A stretch of 64,000 nt of DNA from Mucilaginibacter sp. PAMB04168. Lineage in GTDB: Bacteria > Bacteroidota > Bacteroidia > Sphingobacteriales > Sphingobacteriaceae. The stretch lies in assembly GCF_039634365.2 (NCBI RefSeq), contig NZ_CP155079.2, positions 3,410,001 to 3,474,000 on the forward strand, given 5' to 3'. Of the stretch, positions 19,497 through 29,500 are shown in pieces (position 1 is the first letter of the stretch; each line of letters begins with the position of its first letter). The notes under the pieces are model-generated. The model saw nothing but the letters and a program-made list of their open reading frames with translations, searched no databases and was not told the DNA's origin. Made by a program: the position numbers and the translations under genes.

Positions 19497-20189
19497 TTAT
19501 ATTATATCTGAACCGGTTAGCACATAGATGATCATCTCTGTTCGGACAACGAAACCTAAGGCCTGATAGAGGTTAATGGCACGGGTGTTATCTGCTCTAA
19601 CGTGTAAGTATGGGATCTTACCGGCGGCGCGTAATTGGCGGATATGACTGTTAATAAGCGCTCGTGCATACCCTTTGCCGGTATGAACAGGATGTGTGCA
19701 AACAGCACTGATTTCGACATAAGGCCCGCAATGAAAGCGATGACCGGCCATAGCAACCAGTTGTTTATCCTCAAAGATGCCTTCATAGCCACCAAACCTG
19801 ATCGTTTTTTCCATGAAGGGTCCGGGCGGACTCAATTTGGTCAGTTCTAACATTGCAGGAACGTCTTCGTCACTTAATTTAGTAATTGTTATTTGCCGCT
19901 GTTCTTCAGGTGTTGCGCCTTCATACATCATTTGGTATCCATCTATCCGGTTAACAATGGTCCAGGGATGTGCATTTAGATTTTTATCGGTTGTAAAAAC
20001 GGCAATGGTTTCACTCCAGGGTTTAAGGTCCATTAACGCCTTGAAATGTGTAAAGTTATTTTCTGCAACAGCGGCGAAGGCCGAAACTCCCGGTGCATAA
20101 TATCTAGCTATATGGTTGCCTATAGCCAAATTCACGTTGCCCGACGTTAAAGCTGCCCAAACAGGGTTATCCAATTGTTCTATTAACAT
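19497..20189 (-). CDS. GNAT family N-acetyltransferase (FR47-like)
   Basis: 230 residues. The C-terminal half holds the GNAT fold: an AVCTHPVHTGKGYARALI segment matches acetyl-CoA-binding motif A (Q/RxxGxG/A), followed by YLHVRADNTRAINLYQALGF, a classic motif B. The N-terminal 110 residues form a less conserved domain (WAALTSGNVNLAIG...). The substrate cannot be told. The start codon at 20189 lies just downstream of a decayed HxlR regulator gene on the same strand, which could once have controlled a neighbour. Confidence 0.88.
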   Translation of the reverse strand: MLIEQLDNPVWAALTSGNVNLAIGNHIARYYAPGVSAFAAVAENNFTHFKALMDLKPWSETIAVFTTDKNLNAHPWTIVNRIDGYQMMYEGATPEEQRQITITKLSDEDVPAMLELTKLSPPGPFMEKTIRFGGYEGIFEDKQLVAMAGHRFHCGPYVEISAVCTHPVHTGKGYARALINSHIRQLRAAGKIPYLHVRADNTRAINLYQALGFVVRTEMIIYVLTGSDII

Positions 20190-20217
20190 GTGCTCTCTTT
20201 ACTAAATCTGTCCTGTG

Positions 20218-20520
20218 TTATTCCGGAGTTTTGTCTGAATATTTGTACCGTATTTGTCCGGTCATTACGCATACCCCCAACCAGATCCTGCTTCAGTGCT
20301 GTTGGGTGGTGTTGCGATCACGTAACCACTATTTCCAGCAAACCTAACCGGTCGGCCAAGATATGGGTTGCGATCTTCTCTGCAGAGTTTAGAAATTTGC
20401 CGCAGGTCGATTGCCCGTCCATGATCATGTCGCGCAAAATAATCAATTGTCCGTTTGTCGCCAAAGAAGTCGAGCGTTTAAACTCGGCGGTCCATCAGAA
20501 CGCGACTTTATTTCCTTCAT
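20218..20520 (-). pseudogene. Decayed HxlR-family transcriptional regulator (several frameshifts)
   Basis: Read leftwards from an ATG at 20520, the DNA begins MKEIKSRSD, the typical HxlR opening. The frame must then shift to read LDFFGDKRTI, and again to read LIILRDMIMDG...KFLNSAEKIATHILADRLGLLE, which are the helix-turn-helix and recognition helix of HxlR winged-helix proteins (compare GDKWTLLIIRD and EGISTNILADRL in intact members). A third shift is needed after the second helix (NSGYVIATPPNSTE), and stops follow. Each single frame is interrupted, so no functional protein is expected. An inverted repeat just upstream (20530-20561) probably was its operator. The plus-strand open frame covering the same bases is a shadow. 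Confidence 0.8.
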
Positions 20521-20529
20521 AAAAAAATG

Positions 20530-20561
20530 ACAGTTAGTAACTTGCACTTACAAGTAACTAA
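20530..20561. promoter_or_regulatory. Inverted repeat upstream of the HxlR pseudogene
   Basis: AGTTAGTAACTTG is followed after six bases by CAAGTAACTAACT, arms matching at 12 of 13 positions. It sits 10 bases outside the pseudogene start, where HxlR regulators commonly bind. To its right, an ATG at 20622 opens only 22 codons (MSPVKPMEPK...), possibly the stump of the divergent gene it controlled. Confidence 0.5.
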
Positions 20562-20799
20562 CTATCATTTTTAGATTGCGAGTACAACTAAAATAATATA
20601 AATAAAAAGACTTTAAGACTTATGTCACCGGTTAAACCAATGGAACCTAAACCCGAACGGAATAGTACATTTTTAGCCATACAAGCGTAATAACAAATGG
20701 AAGCTCATCACTTGTCACCATTCGCGCTCCAGCAAGCATAAGCCTTTGACAAGTTTACGCAACCCTTAAAATACATTCCATCCTACTGTTATCTGCATA

Positions 20800-21420
20800 T
20801 CAGTGCTTCGGGTAATTCAGGGTGGCTTTAACTTCGTCTATTTGCTGCGTATGCCGGTTGCTGTGTGCCGCGATGAGCAGGATAAACTGATAGCTATCAT
20901 AAGTACCAACAGGTAAAACCACAATATGGTTGCGCAAATCAGCTTTCGATTCTTTAACCAGGGCAATCAGTTTTTCACGCCCGGCTTTAAAAGCAGTTAA
21001 GGCTTCGGCTACTGTTTGATAGGGTGAATTTGCAGGCTCCAGTGCTGTAAAAGTTTTAGATCTACGGCTACGATCTTCCACCGCTTTGACCAGGTCATCA
21101 TCGCTGAACCTGATCTCGGTTCTTTTTTCCGGATTCGCCGGTTGAGATAAGGCAGGTTCTGCCATGGCCCAAAGTTCCTTTTCAGCGGCTGCAATATGTT
21201 TGATACATTCGGCCACGCTCCATTTGTCGGCCGCCGGTTTAAAGTTAAGTTGCGCTTCGCTTAAGCCTTTTACGGCTGCAAAGACGCCGGCTTCAGTTTG
21301 CTGTAATAACTGGACTGCCTTTGATCGTTCTGGTGAGGTAAGCATATTTGTTGTTTTTTGTTGTGCCAGGCCTTGGTATACTGCAAGGCTTAAAAATGTG
21401 GTAATCAGGAGGTGTTTCAT
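20800..21420 (-). CDS. DinB-like superfamily protein with signal peptide
   Basis: 206 residues. Signal-like N-terminus MKHLLITTFLSLAVYQGLAQ, then a four-helix DinB/DUF664-type fold: a WSVAECIKHIAAAEKELW helix with a metal-ligand-type His, and a C-terminal LIAAHSNRHTQQIDEV helix with two His residues in the usual HxxxH spacing. DinB-like proteins bind divalent metal and include thiol-S-transferases and many of unknown function. The start follows the stop of the PEP-mutase-like gene by one base, so the two are translated together; a functional link is not known. Confidence 0.85.
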   Translation of the reverse strand: MKHLLITTFLSLAVYQGLAQQKTTNMLTSPERSKAVQLLQQTEAGVFAAVKGLSEAQLNFKPAADKWSVAECIKHIAAAEKELWAMAEPALSQPANPEKRTEIRFSDDDLVKAVEDRSRRSKTFTALEPANSPYQTVAEALTAFKAGREKLIALVKESKADLRNHIVVLPVGTYDSYQFILLIAAHSNRHTQQIDEVKATLNYPKH

Positions 21421-21421
21421 C

Positions 21422-22165
21422 TTAAAATAAAGGTATTAAGGTTTGAGAGGTATTAACGGATTTAATTGCTTTTTCCAAATTTTGATAGGTTGCCCGGTAA
21501 ACGAAAACCGCCATACTAATTCTTTTTATACCGGCTTTTGCCAACGATTCAACAGTAGCCAGGTTTGGGCCGCCTACGATATTAACCGGTAAGGATACTG
21601 CCGAGGTGATTGCCGAGATTACCGCAGGATCACCAATGCCGGTTACGAAAAGACCGTCCGCACCCGCATCTCTGTAAAGCTTCGCCCTGCGGATAACGGT
21701 TTCAAAGGGTTCTGGCAATTTTTGTAGAAAAGCATCGGTGCGGGCGTTTATAAAAAGTTGCTGGCCGGTTCTTGCCAGGTAATTTTTTATACTTTCCAAC
21801 TTCCGCAAATACACGGATTCACCTTCAGCATCTTCTAAATTGATGCCCGCAACTCCAAGATCGAGCAGTTGTTGAATATGATCATTGATAACAGAAAGGT
21901 CGTTCGTATATCCCCTTTCAAAGTCAACGGATAAAGGTATAGTTGTAGCGGCTTTTATTCTTTGAATGATGTAGAGCAATTCCTTAAAAGGAATCTTTTC
22001 GCCATCTGCGTATCCTAATGAATCTGCAATAGCGCCGCTGGAGGTGCCGATGGCCGGAAAACCGGTAGCTTCGATTAGTTGAGCACTTTTAGCATTCCAG
22101 GCGTTAGCCAATAAAAACGGGTTCGATTGGTAATGTAACTGATAAAAGGTTTGGTATGAAGTCAT
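21422..22165 (-). CDS. Isocitrate lyase/PEP mutase superfamily enzyme
   Basis: 247 residues from the ATG at 22165; the TTG two codons earlier is less likely. The barrel shows the superfamily order: NAWNAKSAQLIEATGFPAIGTSS (phosphate/substrate loop), PLSVDFERGY (metal-binding Asp), GINLEDAEGES (ED pair), INARTDAFL, and AGADGLFVTGI. Family members cleave or form C-C or P-C bonds in 2-methylisocitrate, oxaloacetate or phosphonopyruvate. The KKCGH active-site loop of true isocitrate or methylisocitrate lyases is not evident, so it fits the short oxaloacetate-hydrolase/phosphonomutase-like branch. It forms a two-gene unit with the DinB-like gene. Confidence 0.88.
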   Translation of the reverse strand: MTSYQTFYQLHYQSNPFLLANAWNAKSAQLIEATGFPAIGTSSGAIADSLGYADGEKIPFKELLYIIQRIKAATTIPLSVDFERGYTNDLSVINDHIQQLLDLGVAGINLEDAEGESVYLRKLESIKNYLARTGQQLFINARTDAFLQKLPEPFETVIRRAKLYRDAGADGLFVTGIGDPAVISAITSAVSLPVNIVGGPNLATVESLAKAGIKRISMAVFVYRATYQNLEKAIKSVNTSQTLIPLF

Positions 22166-22171
22166 GATCAA

Positions 22172-23027
22172 AGCTATTGTAATAATCGCGTACTGGCAGG
22201 GCGCTATTTAGACATCTTAAGGGGTTGATTTAGACAATACGTGCGCTTATCTTACGCCATAAAATACGAAAGTACGCCCGCTAATCACTGGCTAAATGAT
22301 TTAAGCAGCATTATGGTCGCCTATAGCGTATTCGGCCGGGCCATAGCTACGGCTAACAAGTTTAAAATTGAGCGGGTTGGTATCAAAAACAGTTCATTTC
22401 ACCAAGTGCTCCTAAAGAAGTGACCGCATCAAGGTATCTCGCAAACCAAGAGAACCTATCTTGTTATCATTGTTCGCCAAACCATTACGAAGGCTCAACC
22501 GCTATGAACAACGAAGTAATTAAGTTGCCAGGTGACACTTGGAGGGCATAACTTCCGGCTGCTAAACGAATCGTTTACTGTAAGCTTGGTTCATTTGACA
22601 AGCAAATGCTTGGCATAAATAAGTAGGACAGACAATTTCTTGAACAATAGGTGCTTTGCCGGTCAAACAGGTGAACTGGAAAAAGTGCTTTTATTGATCG
22701 AACTAATGAATCCCCACCACCGCTACGAGGGGACATTCCACTAGGGTGGCAAACCGTTTTCATGGCAGCCGGCTACCTGACACTGCGGCAACAGCAGGTA
22801 AGTTTATTGTATCGCTTTTTTACGTGACCTGTTTCCCTCTGTTGTTGTACTATTTAAGTTGAACAGCAAGAGCTTCCTACAGAGCTGGTATCGAATATTT
22901 AATGCTGGCCTACTACAGAATTTCACTCACCGATTACCTTTCCATAAAACAGGAAAATGACGGATTTGTCAGTTCGTCATTTGTTGTAAACGTTTATTTC
23001 TCATTTCAATTTGTTCATCGAAATTAC
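22172..23027. other. Gene-poor stretch, possible decayed DNA
   Basis: About 850 bases without a gene I can support. A GTG-initiated open frame at 22241-22423 (60 codons) and a minus frame at 22575-22763 show no family resemblance and no supporting context. The stretch follows the HxlR pseudogene neighbourhood and may be eroded sequence. Confidence 0.4.
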
Positions 23028-23543
23028 TTACTCATCAAAGTAAGTTCGAACATATGTAATCTTTCCTTTCAAAACACCATTCGGTGAGGTTGGTGTGGTA
23101 ATCAAAAAGGACCACTTCCCGTCTTTAAGGTCATTCGCTTCTTTATCAGATAGTGCGTTTAAAGAAAAAAAGGCACTTGTCAGGCTATCGGTCTTCGGAC
23201 GATTGTTCGCTGTTGTGGTACTAACAAAGATATCCCTAAGTTGAACGTTTTCCTGTCCAACTGCGTTTGGTCCATAAAAACGGGCAGTAACAACTGTAGT
23301 GTCCAAATTTTTCCAGTTTAGCTTGTAATTAAAAACCTTTTGGTTAGCATCATAAACACCGGAAAACGTTGCTGTGCCGGTTGAAGTTCCGGGCGGTGTT
23401 AACTGCGCAGCGTTACCGGTACCCGCAAAAACAAGCTTTCCAAGATCATTTGGCCTGCTGTCGTCAAACTTTTTACAAGAATAGAAGCTTAAGCTGCCAA
23501 GGCAGGTTATGACGTACAAGGCATTCTTCAAACAAATTTTCAT
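23028..23543 (-). CDS. CHRD-domain lipoprotein (locus B)
   Basis: 171 residues with a lipobox ending at C23 (LSFYSCKKFDDS). The mature part resembles the CHRD domain: a QLTPPGTSTGTATFSGVYD strand pair, a KVFNYKLNWKNLDTTVVTARFYGP segment and NGVLKGKITYVR close to the end. CHRD domains are beta-rich modules of unknown ligand in bacterial surface proteins. It is the last gene of locus B, 18 bases after the DUF5017 stop, so it probably sits on the cell surface with the SusC/SusD complex. Function beyond location is not known. Confidence 0.85.
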   Translation of the reverse strand: MKICLKNALYVITCLGSLSFYSCKKFDDSRPNDLGKLVFAGTGNAAQLTPPGTSTGTATFSGVYDANQKVFNYKLNWKNLDTTVVTARFYGPNAVGQENVQLRDIFVSTTTANNRPKTDSLTSAFFSLNALSDKEANDLKDGKWSFLITTPTSPNGVLKGKITYVRTYFDE

Positions 23544-23561
23544 GAGTTGAATAGATTGATT

Positions 23562-24485
23562 TTAGTTGGTAATCGTAAATGTGAATTCCTTAATAACTTC
23601 TGCACTGTTTTCGCTATCCTGATTTTTGGCTACGAAAGTCACCTTGTAAGTACCCGGCTTTTTAAATATATACCTAAAGTCCGTCGGTTTTACAGTAGCG
23701 TTTTTCAAAATCTGTCCATAATCTGATGGAATGGTGTTCAACACAAGTGGTCGGGAAATTGCCCAGTCTTCATCTTTTGCACTGCCGATTGCAGGAGCGT
23801 TGAATGTCAGCGAATTATTGGCAAAATTCCAGGAATTATCAATGTTAGCAACCGAAATGATATTATTCAGTCCCGCACTGTTAACGTTACTTGCCATTGT
23901 ATTAACGGTATCTTTAAAAAAGCTTCGTATCGTCAATGCGGGTGTTGGACCCACTGTCCATTTACGCGACACAGCATTTACAGTTGACATATCGGCTAAA
24001 TACCGAAAGGCTACATAAATCGGCAACGAGCCATTCAACTGATCCTCCAGATGGACATTCCCCGAGGCAACGGCTGTTGTTGTGGTTGCCAATTTCGCAC
24101 GGGAGGATATATCCGTCCAGGTTGCTTTTTGAAGACTTACGATATCACTTCCGCCATTAAAATCTTTAGACACAAGCACCGCAAAATTATTAAGAGAGGC
24201 AGGCTGTGTAGTTGCGCTAGGCGCAGTTGTTGATGTGGAAAAATTCAGGATTACGGAGTCTGGAGCGGCACTAAGGCGTTCCCTGTTCTCATAACGATGG
24301 TTGGGTTCACCCGAGTAAAAGGTAATATAATCCGGGTTTCCGCTGAAAGAGAAATACACGGTGTCTTTAGTTGTCATATTTATTTTCGAAGCCTTTACAT
24401 CAAAGTCCGAAGGGGGAGTTACTTTTACCTTATTGCATGCAGATAGCGCTAGTAATAAAGCAGGCATTATTAAGTATCTTTTCAT
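23562..24485 (-). CDS. DUF5017-type surface lipoprotein (locus B, SusE/SusF position)
   Basis: 307 residues from the ATG at 24485 (an in-frame TTG lies two codons earlier). Lipobox LLLALSACNK. The first domain, FDVKASKINMTTKDTVYFSFSGNPDYITFYSGEPNHRY, is the pattern I associate with DUF5017 proteins. The C-terminal part contains YIFKKPGTYKVTFVAKNQDSEN, a PKD/Ig-like strand pattern. Genes in this place after SusD usually encode surface glycan-binding proteins (SusE/SusF analogues). Carbohydrate binding here is inference from position and lipidation. Confidence 0.82.
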   Translation of the reverse strand: MKRYLIMPALLLALSACNKVKVTPPSDFDVKASKINMTTKDTVYFSFSGNPDYITFYSGEPNHRYENRERLSAAPDSVILNFSTSTTAPSATTQPASLNNFAVLVSKDFNGGSDIVSLQKATWTDISSRAKLATTTTAVASGNVHLEDQLNGSLPIYVAFRYLADMSTVNAVSRKWTVGPTPALTIRSFFKDTVNTMASNVNSAGLNNIISVANIDNSWNFANNSLTFNAPAIGSAKDEDWAISRPLVLNTIPSDYGQILKNATVKPTDFRYIFKKPGTYKVTFVAKNQDSENSAEVIKEFTFTITN

Positions 24486-24499
24486 GTTCAAGAAGTGAA

Positions 24500-26509
24500 T
24501 TAATAACCTGGATTCTGTTTTATCTTTTTGTTAAGTAGAATTTCATTTTGAGGAATCGGCCATAAAATATCTTTGGAGCCTATGTTAGTACCGGGAGCGG
24601 CTGCAGCACCAATAACATCGGCAGCTGTAATTTCAGTAGCCATTGGCGGTATTGGCATATTCCATTTTGGGTTTGACGATCCTGCTATATCCACCAACAA
24701 GCTCTGAACCGTTGGTACAAATATTCCCCAGCGCTTAAGGTCAGACTTACGCAGTGCTTCAAATGCCAGTTCAAGGTAGCGTTCGTTTTGAACAGCTATG
24801 CGAAAATCGTCTTTACTCAGACCCTGCGTCAAATCACCGGTGGTTACTGTGGTTAAATTTGCGGTCGCAGTAGCCTGCACTCCGGCATAAGTGAATGTGG
24901 CACCGGTTGTTGCGGGGTTAGATGCGCCCGAAGCTTGTGCGGGTGGAGTTGCAGTTGAAACGCCGGCTTTGGTTACTGTATACAGTTTTCCGGCATTGGT
25001 TACTTGAGTGTTGAGTGCATAGTTTGTATTTGCTGCCCAAGGCGTACCAATTATGACGGTAGGTGCTGTAATATAACCGCTACCGGCATTAGTTACCGAA
25101 ATCAGGCTTACAGCGCCCGAGGTTAAGGTGCTTACTGCAGTAGCATTACCTGTGGAAAAATTAACCGCCGGAGCAGTTGTATAGCCAGAGCCTGCGTTAG
25201 TGATGGTAAAGTTATATATTATAGGGGTTTTACTGTATGCCCTTCTGCGTACCTGATTGATGGCGTTGTAGGCTTCTGCGGTTGGCCCGTTAAGCTCATT
25301 CTCAGCTTCGGCATACATTAGCAGCACATCCGAATAACGCAACATAGGGAAATTCACCTGAGATGTTGTCTGCGTTAAACGGCTAACGTCTGGTTCGTAC
25401 TCCCTGTTCCATTTACTAATCTGCCTTGACCAAATCTGATTGGACGTATAGTAAGTTTTGTTTAAACCGGCCCAACCATAACTTGATAAATTCCAATCTC
25501 TTCTCAGGTCGCCCGGCTGGTAGGAAACATATAAGCGAGGGTATGCCCTTACGTAACCGTAACTATAGCCATCATAAACAACAGGTGAGCCGCTCCCGGT
25601 AGATTTGCCAATGTTCATGAACACATTGAACTGCCCTCCTGCTGAAACCGCTCCGGTAGCATTTTGATTGAACCCAATTTCCCAGATATTTTCCTGGTTA
25701 TAGCGATTTTGAATCTCATCAAGAAAGACCTGCTGATAGGAAGAAAGTAAGGTATGCTGCCTTGATTCGATCACTTTTGCCGCCCACTTTTTTGCATCAG
25801 CAAAACGTTTGGTATCGTTCACCGGATTTCCAGCAGCATAAAGGCACACACGTGCAAGTATTCCTTCAACTGCGGTGACGGAAATTTTTTCTGAATAGCC
25901 TATAGAAGCGAATGTTTGATCGGTAAGCATTCCTTCTGCTGCAGTCATATCGCTAATGATCTGGTCATAAACCAACTTTACAGGCGTACGTTCAATTTGC
26001 CCTTCCGAGGGATCCTGGGTAGCATGAACCATGAGGGGCACATCCCCGTACCACTGTGCAAGCAGGAAGTAATAATAACCTCGCAAAAACAAGGCTTCTC
26101 CTTTTGCCTTTCTTACGGTAGCGGCGCTTACTGTTCCCGATGCAGCGGACACATCTATGTTGTCTAACAAACTGTTGCAATAATTGATTGATTGGTAGCA
26201 AAGTCGCCAAAACGTGCCTATATCACCATCAGTAGAAGGGACAATCGTATAGCTGTAGTTATTGTAACCGTAGTTAAGATTATAAAAATAAGTTTCGTCG
26301 GTACCCAGTGTAAGGCGGGTTGCATAAAATGAGCCATACAATGTACTGGCTCTTAAGTTAAAATACAGCCCTGCCAAAGCAGCCCTAACCTGCGCTTCGG
26401 AAGAATAAGAAGTCTGAGGTACCAATGCCCCTGTAGGTACTGTGTCAAGCACCTTTTTACATGATGTAAAAGGCAATATGATCATTATGTATATGAGTAT
26501 CTTTTTCAT
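24500..26509 (-). CDS. SusD/RagB family lipoprotein with an inserted repeat/CBM-like domain (locus B)
   Basis: 669 residues, lipobox ending at C17. The SusD frame is normal on both sides: GEALFLRGYYYFLLAQWYGDVPL (137-159), RYSDVLLMYAEAENELNG (391-408), INQVRRRAY (417-425), then LTQGLSKDDFRIAVQNERYLELAFE (560-584) and a C-terminal IKQNPGY. Between residues about 427 and 559 lies an extra segment of about 130 residues that ordinary SusD proteins lack. It holds two copies of an NAGSGYxTAPxV repeat and a W-AANTNYALNTQV-NAGKLYTV stretch resembling CBM5/12-like or tail-fibre modules. The frame is open through it and composition is similar, so it is not a sequencing frameshift. Eight bases separate it from the SusC stop. 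Confidence 0.95.
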   Translation of the reverse strand: MKKILIYIMIILPFTSCKKVLDTVPTGALVPQTSYSSEAQVRAALAGLYFNLRASTLYGSFYATRLTLGTDETYFYNLNYGYNNYSYTIVPSTDGDIGTFWRLCYQSINYCNSLLDNIDVSAASGTVSAATVRKAKGEALFLRGYYYFLLAQWYGDVPLMVHATQDPSEGQIERTPVKLVYDQIISDMTAAEGMLTDQTFASIGYSEKISVTAVEGILARVCLYAAGNPVNDTKRFADAKKWAAKVIESRQHTLLSSYQQVFLDEIQNRYNQENIWEIGFNQNATGAVSAGGQFNVFMNIGKSTGSGSPVVYDGYSYGYVRAYPRLYVSYQPGDLRRDWNLSSYGWAGLNKTYYTSNQIWSRQISKWNREYEPDVSRLTQTTSQVNFPMLRYSDVLLMYAEAENELNGPTAEAYNAINQVRRRAYSKTPIIYNFTITNAGSGYTTAPAVNFSTGNATAVSTLTSGAVSLISVTNAGSGYITAPTVIIGTPWAANTNYALNTQVTNAGKLYTVTKAGVSTATPPAQASGASNPATTGATFTYAGVQATATANLTTVTTGDLTQGLSKDDFRIAVQNERYLELAFEALRKSDLKRWGIFVPTVQSLLVDIAGSSNPKWNMPIPPMATEITAADVIGAAAAPGTNIGSKDILWPIPQNEILLNKKIKQNPGY
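24833..25231 (-). other. Extra domain inserted in SusD
   Basis: Codes for residues 427-559 of the SusD protein. Two repeats, NAGSGYTTAPAV (438-449) and NAGSGYITAPTV (474-485), are followed by PWAANTNYALNTQV (490-503) and GKLYTVTKAG (507-516), then a TTGATFTYAG strand. The W..N..Y..G..V..GKLY pattern is reminiscent of small CBM5/12-like sugar-binding modules; the NAGSGY repeats are common in phage tail and adhesin proteins. The insertion site is the loop between the last TPR helix and the LSKDDFR helix. Confidence 0.7.
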
Positions 26510-26517
26510 TATGGGTC

Positions 26518-29500
26518 TTATAAGGTTAGGTTAGCGCCAAAGGTTAATACTCGCGTTCTTGGATATGGAGAGAAATCGAATCCAGGGGCTAAGTTGTTGC
26601 CGGCATTCGTGCTGACCTCCGGATCAGGTCCGCTATATTTGGTAAACGTTAGCAAATTTTGTCCCGACAGAGAAAACCGAAGATTGTTGATATGCAAGCG
26701 CGAAAGCATTTTCCTAGGTAAATTATAACCGATTGAAACGGTTTTCAGACGTAAGTAAGAAGCGTCTTCAATGATGCGGGTCGAATATTGTCTCAGTCCG
26801 CCAGTATTCGCGTTTGCGCGCGGGTATTCATTGGTCGGGTTAGTCGGTGTCCATCTGTTAACATAGGAAGCGAACTGATTGACATTTACGCTACCTAAGT
26901 TTGTTGTTGGAGAATTTCCGGATTGGGGTGCGTTGGTATTCCCTTCAAACTTAAGTTTATTGGCGTTCATCACCTGGTTTCCATATGACCATTGAAGGAA
27001 TACGTTCAAGTCAAAATTTTTGTAGGAGAAGTTGTTAGAAAAGCCGCCGTAGTGTAGCGGATAAGGATTACCAATTACCGTGTAATCATCACCGTTGATC
27101 AATCCGTCTCCGTTTATGTCTTTGTATTTAGGATCGCCTGGTTGAACAACCAATGACTGATTTGTTTGTGGGCTTGCCAGTGTATTTTTGCCGGCGTAAT
27201 AAGGAATGCCTTCTTTGAGCACGTAATAAAATCCGGCTGTTCCGTTCGGAATCTTGTAAAAGTCGTTCAGTTGGTATAAACCGTCAGCAACATAGCCGTA
27301 GAACTGCGCCACGGGCCGGCCAATTTTTGCAATATAATTGGGCGTCGTCATGGCAGACTCAAAGCTCCTTGTTGTTAACCTCGATTCCTCTCCTCCCGTT
27401 AACTCCAGTACCCTGTTCCTGTTAAATGAAATATTAAAGCTACTACTCCAGGTAAAATTCTTTTTACTGATGTTTACGGTTGCCAGCGTAAATTCAAGAC
27501 CTTCGTTACTTACGCTGCCCACATTTTGAAAAGCCGTTGTAAACCCTGTACTGTAAGGCATTGCAGCACTCAAAAGAAGATTTTTGGTGATACGTTTATA
27601 ATAATCGGTCTCAAAGTTCAATCGACCTTTAAACAATGAAAAATTAATGCCCAGGTCTGATTCATACGTAGTTTCCCATTTCAAATTATAGTTAGACATT
27701 GTCTGTACGGTTGAGCCATAAACATTCTGATCGTTATAAGAATAGTAAATGTTGCTGCCTGTATTAATTTGGGATAGGTAAGCAAAATCAGCTACCCGGT
27801 TGTTGCCGATCACACCATAACTAAAACGAATCTTGGCATCGTCAATGAACGAGTACTTTTTCATGAAATTCTCACCACTGAAACGCCAGGCTAAAGCACC
27901 TGAAGGGAAATACCCCCATCTGTTATCCTTGTAAAATTTGGAAGATCCGTCGGCTCTGAAGTTGGCAGTGAACAAGTAGTTTTTGCGGTATGTGTAATTT
28001 AATCTTCCATAGTAGGATTGTAACGCACTCAGGGAAGAAGAAGAACTCACTCTGTAGGGGGTGCCCTGTCCCAGCCCGTTAATCCCCAACGATTCGTTCG
28101 GTAAATTTGTTGCAGAAAAGCCGTTACCGCTGTTCTTACTGGTTTGCGAGCTATAACCTATTAATGCCGAAAGGATATTATTTTGATTAAAATTTTTGGA
28201 GTAAGAAAGTGTATTCTCATTAATAAAACTAATTGACTTCCCTGCAGATGTGCTGCCGTTAACCCCGAAAGCAGCACCGGCAGCTGTTAACGGGCTGCCG
28301 GACTGTGTTCGGGAATTGTAAAAGGTGTTGGTAAGTGAGTTCGTTAAATTAATTCCGGCAGTTACACGAAGCTGCAAGCCAGGAATAATCTTATATTCAA
28401 GATAAGAGTTACCGGTTAGCGTGTTAGCTAAGCGGTCATTAATCACATTGCTTGTGTTAATGTAAGGATTAATGGATGAGTTGCCACCAGGCAGGCCGCC
28501 ATCCTCGTTATTATCGACCAAGTCATTGTAAATAAAGTTTTCATCAAACAGGCCCGAACTCAGTACCGGGCGGTAGCTCCAAATGTTATACATGAGGTTG
28601 AATGCGGCCAAGTTTTGCCCGTTTCCTGTTGGATTGGCTTGAACCGAAGGAATGGATCCATAAGATTTGGTATCGGCGTAGTTGGTATTGATACCAATCT
28701 TCAGCTTATCATTAATTTCCTGATCAAGAACAATCCGCGCCTGATAACGCTTGAAACCACTTTTAATGATCAAACCAGCCTGGTCGGCATAGGAGGCAGA
28801 AACAGCGTAAGACGTTTTACCTGATCTTCCGGTAAGAGACACGTTATGATTTTGGAATGCAGGCAGCTTATTGAACATGATATCCTGCCAGTTTATGGTT
28901 TGAGCATTTTTGTAACTGTCCAGCGTTTTTCCATTGCGGAAGTATACATAGCTGGTGAAATAAGGGTTAATATCATTCTGAAGTTTTACAAACTCATATG
29001 CATCCATCAGCTTCACATTATTAATAGATTTTTGAAATCCACTATTGGTAGAAAATGTTAGTTGCGGGATGCCAGAGGTGCCTTTTTTAGTCGTAATTAA
29101 AATAACTCCATTAGAACCGCGGGCACCATAAATTGCTGTAGCAGAGGCATCTTTTAAAACATCGATGGAGGCGATATCAGCCGGATTGATGGAATTGAAG
29201 TTGGCATCTTCCTGAGGAAAACCATCAATTACGTAAAGCGGAGCCGAGGATTGCGACACCGAACCCACTCCCCGTACAAGTATCTCTGCATTAGCGCCCG
29301 GTTGGCCATCATTTGATGTGACCTGTACACCTGCAATGCGCCCTGCCAACGCTCCGTCAACTGAAGTCACGGCAGCTTTTTGAATATCTTTCATGTTTAC
29401 GGAACCCACAGAACCTGTTAGGTCCCTTTTTTTTGACGTTCCATAACCAATAACAACCACATCATTGAGGTCATTAGCACTTGATTTCATGATAACGTCT

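Noticed and set aside
20190-20522. Plus-strand open frame of 110 codons
   Set aside because: It lies opposite the HxlR pseudogene whose helix-turn-helix is readable on the minus strand; the plus translation resembles nothing.
22241-22423. GTG-started 60-codon frame
   Set aside because: No family resemblance, weak start and no gene context; could be a relic, but I cannot support it as a gene.
24833-25231. SusD insert as an assembly error or mobile element
   Set aside because: The frame is open throughout, flanks are normal SusD, and no terminal repeats or target duplications are visible.
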